Source: Mesostigma viride (taxonomy: Eukaryota; Streptophyta; Mesostigmatophyceae; Mesostigmatales; Mesostigmataceae). Taken from it: a DNA stretch of 45,869 bases. Both the position numbers and the translations under genes were made by a program. The stretch lies in the NCBI GenBank assembly GCA_009746045.1, contig RPFO01001965.1:64001-109869 (forward strand), in the 5' to 3' direction. Under the pieces are notes generated by a model. The model was not told where the DNA came from. It made no database searches and was given only the letters and a program-made list of their open reading frames with translations. Shown here piece by piece: positions 41,260 to 45,869 of this stretch; the stretch's first letter is position 1, and each line of letters starts with the position of its first letter.

Positions 41260-41859
41260 ATGGGGAACGTCCAAGGTGTCCTGTCCCGGGCCCACGAGCT
41301 TTTGGGAGCGGACGAAAACGAAAAGGACCAGCTGATTCAGTGTCTCATGGAGGGCTGTTTAGGCAGCACCATTACGGATGGGTGCGTCGACAGGTTCGTA
41401 GCTAATCGTGGGAATAGGAAGCATCCCGACCCGGAGCCCCGGTATATCCTGCAGAGATACATGGTCCTGCGCCAGCTCCTTGACGAGACCCCCGAGGTTT
41501 CGCGAATCATGAGAGTCAAGGATGCTGTCAAGGCGAGGGTGCCTCTCGAAATCAGGTCCAGAGTCGACATGGACAAGCTTTTCAGCGACCAGGACGTCCT
41601 TTTCGAGAAGTGGAAGGTGCAGGAAGCCAGAAACCGAGTGGCCAGGGCGGAGGAACAGGAAAGAATCGCGAGAGAAAAGAGGCGCCAGGAGCAGGCGGAA
41701 GATAGTAAGAAACAGCGGGAGAAGCTGAGGAAAGAACAGATTGCGAGGGACAAGCTCGCGAGAAAAGAGAGGAAGATGGCCCCCTTCCGCAAGCTTACGA
41801 CGATATGGTCGCCAGCCCCCAAGGAGTCCCAGCCGCCCCCCGCCCCCTCCGTCCAATGA
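41260..41859 (+). CDS. MGNV-type coiled-coil protein (199 aa)
   Basis: The ATG at 41260 gives MGNVQGVLSRAHELLGADEN, which resembles the start of the J-domain protein at 38963 (MGNVAGVVQSAAKL) and also fits N-myristoylation. A helical domain follows (LIQCLMEGCLGSTITDGCVD; YILQRYMVLRQLLDETPEVS; VKARVPLEIRSRVDMDKLFS), then a long Lys/Arg/Glu coiled coil (RAEEQERIAREKRRQEQAED) and a Pro-rich tail. The helical part DKLFSDQDVLFEKWKVQEAR could be a degenerate partner of the J-protein's middle region. A paralogous or membrane-associated function is inferred only. Confidence 0.68.
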   Translation: MGNVQGVLSRAHELLGADENEKDQLIQCLMEGCLGSTITDGCVDRFVANRGNRKHPDPEPRYILQRYMVLRQLLDETPEVSRIMRVKDAVKARVPLEIRSRVDMDKLFSDQDVLFEKWKVQEARNRVARAEEQERIAREKRRQEQAEDSKKQREKLRKEQIARDKLARKERKMAPFRKLTTIWSPAPKESQPPPAPSVQ

Positions 41860-42409
41860 CGGTGTCCATGTCCAGCCCCCCCTCGGCGCCTGCGGCCCTC
41901 AGCCACGCCAGGTCAGCAGAGGGGAGCTGCAGGTAGCACAGGGTTGTGAGGCTTTTCACGCGCCTTGGTCTCTCTCCTGTCTCCCCCTCTTTGACAGCGC
42001 TCCTGTTCGCTTGGATGCGTGCGTGCACTGGTGATGACAGCACGCCATGCCATGACTTGGACAGCCGGCACTCCGAGTCTCCTCCGCTCGTTAAGAGGGC
42101 GTCCACCGCGCGCAGGTATCGTTTCCTGTCGTGGTATCTCTGCACAATCTCCACCACCGCCCTCGTGTTTTCCGCGTAGAGCACGTGCGCCGTGAAGTGC
42201 ACCAGGTCCATCCAGTAATTGCACGTGCGGGTCAGGTACACCTTCAGCACGTCGGCCGCCGCGTAGGGGTGCATCCGACACTGCTCGGCCGCGTCCAGGA
42301 AGTATTGCGCGTGCCCCTGGGCGACCACGTGGTCCATGCGCTCCATGCACGCCTCACACAAGTCCTCGGCAGGGAGCACCGGGCGGGGGCACACCTTGCA
42401 CGTCTCCAT
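41795..42409 (-). CDS. Hypothetical protein with N-terminal zinc knuckle
   Basis: 204 aa. CKVCPRPVLPAEDLCEAC is a four-cysteine zinc-binding knuckle at the very N-terminus; then helical segments (QYFLDAAEQCRMHPYAAADV; YWMDLVHFTAHVLYAENTRA; VVEIVQRYHDRKRYLRAVDA). The end is less ordered and overlaps the convergent gene by 65 bases. The ATG directly follows the stop codon of the small membrane-protein gene upstream (taaatg), so the two are probably co-expressed. Family not recognised. Confidence 0.7.
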   Translation of the reverse strand: METCKVCPRPVLPAEDLCEACMERMDHVVAQGHAQYFLDAAEQCRMHPYAAADVLKVYLTRTCNYWMDLVHFTAHVLYAENTRAVVEIVQRYHDRKRYLRAVDALLTSGGDSECRLSKSWHGVLSSPVHARIQANRSAVKEGETGERPRRVKSLTTLCYLQLPSADLAWLRAAGAEGGLDMDTVIGRRGRGAAGTPWGLATISS

Positions 42410-42595
42410 TTAGTTGCTGCTGATAATCTGCCGCCCCGTGTAGGCCTGGTACAGCACAACCCCCAGGATGACAGTCAGGAACAGCCCCGCGATCGTCATG
42501 CCCGCGATCCTCTCGCCCTTGCTCGATGTTACGGGATGCCCCGCCCCGCTGTGGTACCGCTCGCGCTTGTTCTTGAGTTTGATGTTGATGTTCAT
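42410..42595 (-). CDS. Small single-pass membrane protein (61 aa)
   Basis: MNINIKLKNKRERYHSGAGH, then a transmembrane helix (MTIAGLFLTVILGVVLYQAY, about residues 33-52) and a short TGRQIISSN tail. Its stop codon abuts the ATG of the following minus-strand gene. The arrangement is typical of short virion membrane proteins; no family recognised. Confidence 0.7.
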   Translation of the reverse strand: MNINIKLKNKRERYHSGAGHPVTSSKGERIAGMTIAGLFLTVILGVVLYQAYTGRQIISSN

Positions 42596-42687
42596 GCCTG
42601 TGTGTGGGGCTCACCTGGAGACGGCGGAGATATATTCTGTGCGCCCCTGCGTCCAAAAAAAATGTGTACGGGATATTCCAAGGTGCC

Positions 42688-43362
42688 ATGGTCAAACTGA
42701 TCTCGCACTGCTCACGGATGCCGTTGGGCCCCTCCTGCGCCGGTCCTCGCCCCCCTCGTCGCCGTGCTCGGCAGGAAGGCAAGGCACCTTCCAGCGACCT
42801 GCCCCCGCCCAAGAGTCTATGGGACCGCACCGTCTTTGTGGTCGGCAAGGAGACGCCCTACCCGCGCCTGTTCGGCATCCACACGCTGGAGAGAGACCGG
42901 AGGCTCAGCAGCCTCCTGCGTCCCATGACACACATTATAGCGTTCGAGAGCGCGGACCTGGCCAGGCAGTGCGCCGTGCTCTTGTGGGAGGATGAGCAAG
43001 AAAGGGATCACGAGGGCCTCGTGCGATACTCCCTCGAGGACGACAATGTGGAGGTGTGTCTGCTGGCCAGGATCATCGAGGCGGAGGTGGACAAAGACAT
43101 GCAGCGAGGGCTGCTGGCGGCATCACCCGATGAAGGAAAGGAGGTGCAGAGGAGGCTGGACGATATGGCCATTAGGGCGCTGACGTTTGAGGACGCCGAG
43201 TCCTTGTGCATGTTCAACGGCTTCGTGCTCGACACCGTGGACTCGACCATCGACGAGCACGGTGGCACGGGACTTAAAATCACGCGGCACTACCCCCGGG
43301 GGGATGCCCCCTCGTATGTGACGATGTTAGACAGCATGTACGGGTTAGACATGAGCTCTTGA
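42688..43362 (+). CDS. Hypothetical protein (about 224 aa)
   Basis: Start chosen at the ATG at 42688 (MVKLISHCSRMPLGPSCAGP); a start at 42604 is possible but would cover the likely promoter (tatattctg, about 42630). The body is well ordered: TVFVVGKETPYPRLFGIHTL, THIIAFESADLARQCAVLLW, VEVCLLARIIEAEVDKDMQR, ALTFEDAESLCMFNGFVLDT. An alpha/beta protein without motifs known to me. Confidence 0.68.
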   Translation: MVKLISHCSRMPLGPSCAGPRPPRRRARQEGKAPSSDLPPPKSLWDRTVFVVGKETPYPRLFGIHTLERDRRLSSLLRPMTHIIAFESADLARQCAVLLWEDEQERDHEGLVRYSLEDDNVEVCLLARIIEAEVDKDMQRGLLAASPDEGKEVQRRLDDMAIRALTFEDAESLCMFNGFVLDTVDSTIDEHGGTGLKITRHYPRGDAPSYVTMLDSMYGLDMSS

Positions 43363-43447
43363 TTCATGGAGTGGTTCTTTCATTGGACTGGTTTGATTGA
43401 TTGATTGTTTAATATTGTTAAATTTAATAAACGGATTGCGTGTTTCA

Positions 43448-43810
43448 TCATTCGCTCACTCCGTCTTCGGAACCGGAGCCGGAGCCGCAGTTCGAGCCCG
43501 ACCCCGACCCCGACCCCTTCTTGAGGGCGTTGTGGTTTCCGAGAACGTATTTGAGGGCGAAGTCGCCCGCCGTCATGTCATTGAACAGCAGGTGTTGGCA
43601 CTGGATGCTGGCCCCCTTTCTCCGGATCTGATTCAGGCACTTGCGCACGTCCCCCACGCTCATGTCCGGGATGGAGGAGCTCATGACCGGGGACTTGGAG
43701 GGGTCGGCTGAACCGGCCGCATCTCCTGTCTTTCTGCGCTTCGTCTTTGGCGCCGCGCCGCCGACGGGGGGCTCAACTGTGGGCTGCTGAGTGCTGGTGG
43801 TGGCGTCCAT
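43448..43810 (-). CDS. Hypothetical small protein with SAP-like helical core
   Basis: 120 aa from the ATG at 43810: a disordered, basic N-terminus (KTKRRKTGDAAGSADP, possible nuclear signal KTKRRK), a short folded core (MSVGDVRKCLNQIRRKGASI; LLFNDMTAGDFALKYVLGNH), and a Gly/Ser tail ending SEDGVSE. The core has two helices separated by a turn, a size similar to small DNA-binding modules, but the match is not specific. It is convergent with the gene ending at 43362. Confidence 0.6.
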   Translation of the reverse strand: MDATTSTQQPTVEPPVGGAAPKTKRRKTGDAAGSADPSKSPVMSSSIPDMSVGDVRKCLNQIRRKGASIQCQHLLFNDMTAGDFALKYVLGNHNALKKGSGSGSGSNCGSGSGSEDGVSE

Positions 43811-43909
43811 TTCTTGGCGTTGGCTGAGATACCACGGGCGCTGAAAATTTATTGCCGCCTGTAAGCGCACCCCCGCACCCGCTCCGAACGCGAACGCCCC
43901 GAGAAAAAA

Positions 43910-45061
43910 ATGTTGTCCCCGGTAGGACGGGCGGGACGGGCAGCCATGCAGACGCACTACAACGTGGAAGCGGCCATGCAGGGGTGCCTCAAGATCCTGG
44001 AGCAGAGGAAACAGAGTCTGCCCGGGCTGAGGGAGACCGCGGAACAGCTGGAGAGAAGAGTCAAGGAGGCGTCCCCCCGCGACTGGAACGAGAAGTTTGC
44101 AGCGAGGACCAAGCTGAGGGCCGTGCAGCGCGACATCGCCATGATTGAGAGGGACGAGCTGAGCGACTTCCTCCTGGAAGTCATGCCCATCTACAGCGAT
44201 TACCAGGCCACCTTCGAGACGGGTCGCAATAAGAGGAAGAAGGAGGAGGCCGAGGCGGAGGCGGAGGCGCCGAGACAGGACGGGGCGAGCGACAGGAAGC
44301 GGGGAGAGATCTTCCGCTCCTTCATGAAGGCGGTGGACAAGTACCCCTTCCTGAGCGCGCACGTGAACCTGAAGACGTGGGACCCCTCCACCGAGCTGTA
44401 CGCCTTCTGCCCCACCTGCAAGACCAACATGGTGGAGGACACCAAGGAGGCGCTCGTCGTCTGCTCCTCGTGCGGCGTGACGGCCCCCGCGAGCGCCAAC
44501 ACGGAGAGGAACGTGTCCTACGGTACGCCCATGAACGCGTCCGACTACTGCTACAAGCGTATCAACCACTTCAACGAGGTGCTCGCCCAATTCCACGCGC
44601 GCGAGAAGTCAGTCATCCCCGAGGACGTCATCCAGAGCCTGCGAGAGGAGTTTCGCAAGGCGCGCGTAGTGGACAAGAGCCGGATCACGCCCGTCGTCGT
44701 GCGCAAGTACCTGCGCAAGTTGCGGCTGTCGAAGTACTTTGAGCACTCGGTCCAGATCACCCACATCCTCAGCGGCACGCCGCCCCCCTCCATGACCCAG
44801 GAGCAGGAAGAGAAGCTTCGAAGCATGTTCCGCCTCGTGCAGGACGCCTTTGAGCAGGTGGTGCCTAAGGGGCGCAAGAACTTCTTGAACTACAGCTATT
44901 GCCTTCACAAGATGTGCCAGCTGATGGGGTACGATCACTTTCTGCCCCACTTCCCGCTGCTTAAATCTGTGGACAAATTACACGAGCAAGACAACATCTG
45001 GCGCGATATATGCAAGAGGCTGAACTGGGAGTACATTCGCAGCTCCCGAGGGATCTCGTGA
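43910..45061 (+). CDS. VLTF-3-like late transcription factor (poxvirus A2-like)
   Basis: 383 aa. N-terminal helical part (AAMQGCLKILEQRKQSLPGL; RTKLRAVQRDIAMIERDELS), then the zinc site CPTCKTNMVEDTKEALVVCS with SCG (C-x2-C ... C-x2-C), then YKRINHFNEVLAQFHAREKS and the strongly conserved C-terminus FLNYSYCLHKMCQLMGYDHF, PLLKSVDKLHEQDNIWRDIC, KRLNWEYI. This is the diagnostic VLTF-3 pattern, one of the few genes shared by nearly all NCLDVs; it activates late gene transcription. The family core starts near MQTHYNVEAA (43946), so either ATG could be used. Confidence 0.95.
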   Translation: MLSPVGRAGRAAMQTHYNVEAAMQGCLKILEQRKQSLPGLRETAEQLERRVKEASPRDWNEKFAARTKLRAVQRDIAMIERDELSDFLLEVMPIYSDYQATFETGRNKRKKEEAEAEAEAPRQDGASDRKRGEIFRSFMKAVDKYPFLSAHVNLKTWDPSTELYAFCPTCKTNMVEDTKEALVVCSSCGVTAPASANTERNVSYGTPMNASDYCYKRINHFNEVLAQFHAREKSVIPEDVIQSLREEFRKARVVDKSRITPVVVRKYLRKLRLSKYFEHSVQITHILSGTPPPSMTQEQEEKLRSMFRLVQDAFEQVVPKGRKNFLNYSYCLHKMCQLMGYDHFLPHFPLLKSVDKLHEQDNIWRDICKRLNWEYIRSSRGIS

Positions 45062-45103
45062 TTGTTTCATGTTGAATGCACGCTTTTTTATCAGGAAACA
45101 TTA

Positions 45104-45869
45104 CTATTCGTTCATTTCGTCTCCCGACCCCGATCCGTTGTCCATCTTGGGGGCCAGCGCGTACATCAAGACGCCCAGGTCCCCCACCTTGTACTTCACT
45201 ATGATGGGGTAATCGTGGCTTAGGAACAGCTGCACGCTGTTGCAGAGGCCGGCGGCCTTCGCGAACGTGCACAGGTAGCGGAGGGAGTACACCTCCTGGA
45301 TGGGGTCGCCCGCGTCCTTCACGTCCACCTCCATCTCGGGGAACTCCTCGCCGATCTCCAAATGGCAATCCCCTATGTCCCCCGAGCAGGACATCGTGAT
45401 GTGGCGGCCCACGCACCGCACCATGACGGTGTCCGAGACCACCGCCAAGTCCCGGCATATCTTCTGGAACTCGGAACTGACCATCGTGATGGCCACCGCG
45501 TATTCCTTCTCGGGGACCTCGAGCGAGTTTTCGTCGATGTCCAGCAGCTTCATCGAGTACGACCACCGCGTGTTCTTCACCTTGTTGACGATGTTGATCT
45601 CCATGACCTCCTGCTTGTCCTCTTGGAGCCGCAGCTCCAGCTCGTCGTTGGTCGTGATGTTCTTAATCAGTTTGTGCAGGTTGAGCAGGCTGATCCCCAC
45701 GGTGAAGCTGCGGTGCACGAGTACTCCTCGATCTTGTCCGCGCCCAAGCTCACGTGGAAGAGCGCGCAATGGCACCCGTCCATGGCCGTGACGTGCACGC
45801 CGCTCGCATCGAACCGGACGTTCACGTCGTTGGTCAGCTCCTTCAGGGACTCGATCAGCAATTTTAACG
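45104..45869 (-). CDS. PCNA: PCNA sliding clamp, 5' end beyond the window; one-base frame break
   Basis: The 5' fragment (LIESLKELTNDVNVRFDASG; VHVTAMDGCHCALFHVSLGA; IEEYSC) is the start of a PCNA fold cut by the window edge; no ATG is visible inside. The frame changes at about 45711-45717 and continues RSFTVGISLLNLHKLIKNIT, VPEKEYAVAITMVSSEFQKI, HITMSCSGDIG, LRYLCTFAKAAGLCNSVQLF, YPIIVKYKVGDLGVLMYALA and PKMD. All clamp subdomains and the interdomain stretch are present. PCNA encircles DNA and tethers polymerase. Unlike most breaks in this window, this one is not in a homopolymer run. The protein at 38963 ends in a PIP-like motif that could bind this clamp. Confidence 0.93.
   Translation of the reverse strand, partial: VKIADRVPEGADQRRERPVRCERRARHGHGRVPLRALPRELGRGQDRGVLVHRSFTVGISLLNLHKLIKNITTNDELELRLQEDKQEVMEINIVNKVKNTRWSYSMKLLDIDENSLEVPEKEYAVAITMVSSEFQKICRDLAVVSDTVMVRCVGRHITMSCSGDIGDCHLEIGEEFPEMEVDVKDAGDPIQEVYSLRYLCTFAKAAGLCNSVQLFLSHDYPIIVKYKVGDLGVLMYALAPKMDNGSGSGDEMNE

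Overview
This window reads as part of the genome of a large nucleocytoplasmic DNA virus (Nucleocytoviricota), most likely one that infects a protist or alga, or an endogenous copy of such a virus in an algal genome. Recognisable viral core genes are a D5-type helicase (6.6-9.1 kb), a poxvirus-A22-like Holliday junction resolvase, a YqaJ/lambda-type exonuclease, VLTF-2-like and VLTF-3-like late transcription factors, and a PCNA sliding clamp cut by the right edge. Most of the window is very GC-rich and densely packed, with genes on both strands, overlaps of a few bases to tens of bases, and short AT-rich promoters just upstream of start codons. Family assignments come from motifs and remembered family patterns; no database search was possible.

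Layout: 1-1.2 kb carries a small ORF and two families of direct repeats. 1.2-6.4 kb holds nuclease, resolvase, a Rieske iron-sulfur oxygenase and several small NCLDV-type proteins. 6.6-11.1 kb holds the helicase and a KilA-N gene that appears to contain a 385-bp spliceosomal-type intron made of hairpin repeats. 11.1-15.3 kb holds small membrane proteins, an F-box protein and a RING/TRAF zinc-finger protein. At 15.6-16.8 kb a 1,220-bp array of four 206-bp palindromes interrupts a gene and is flanked by a 5-bp duplication. 17.3-27.9 kb holds an OTU protease, transcription factor, HNH protein, lipase-like pseudoenzyme, cysteine desulfurase and DNA cytosine methyltransferase. 27.9-32.5 kb is a repeat-rich, visibly less GC-rich block that may be one very large gene. 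32.6-38.6 kb holds a KilA-N/RING (p28-like) protein, a long gene-poor stretch, a broken coiled-coil gene and a second intron-containing gene. 38.9-45.9 kb holds a J-domain protein, small proteins, VLTF-3 and PCNA.

Functionally the set covers DNA replication and recombination (helicase, clamp, resolvase, exonuclease), late transcription, and several candidate ubiquitin-pathway proteins (F-box, two RING proteins, OTU protease), plus metabolic genes (Rieske oxygenase, cysteine desulfurase) that are unusual for a virus.

At least a dozen genes are split between frames, nearly always at a run of 4-10 G or C. This points either to uncorrected homopolymer errors in the assembly or to decay of an integrated viral copy; the transposon-like insertion in a gene and the introns make the second possibility worth testing. 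Genes affected are annotated across the break, with the break position stated.
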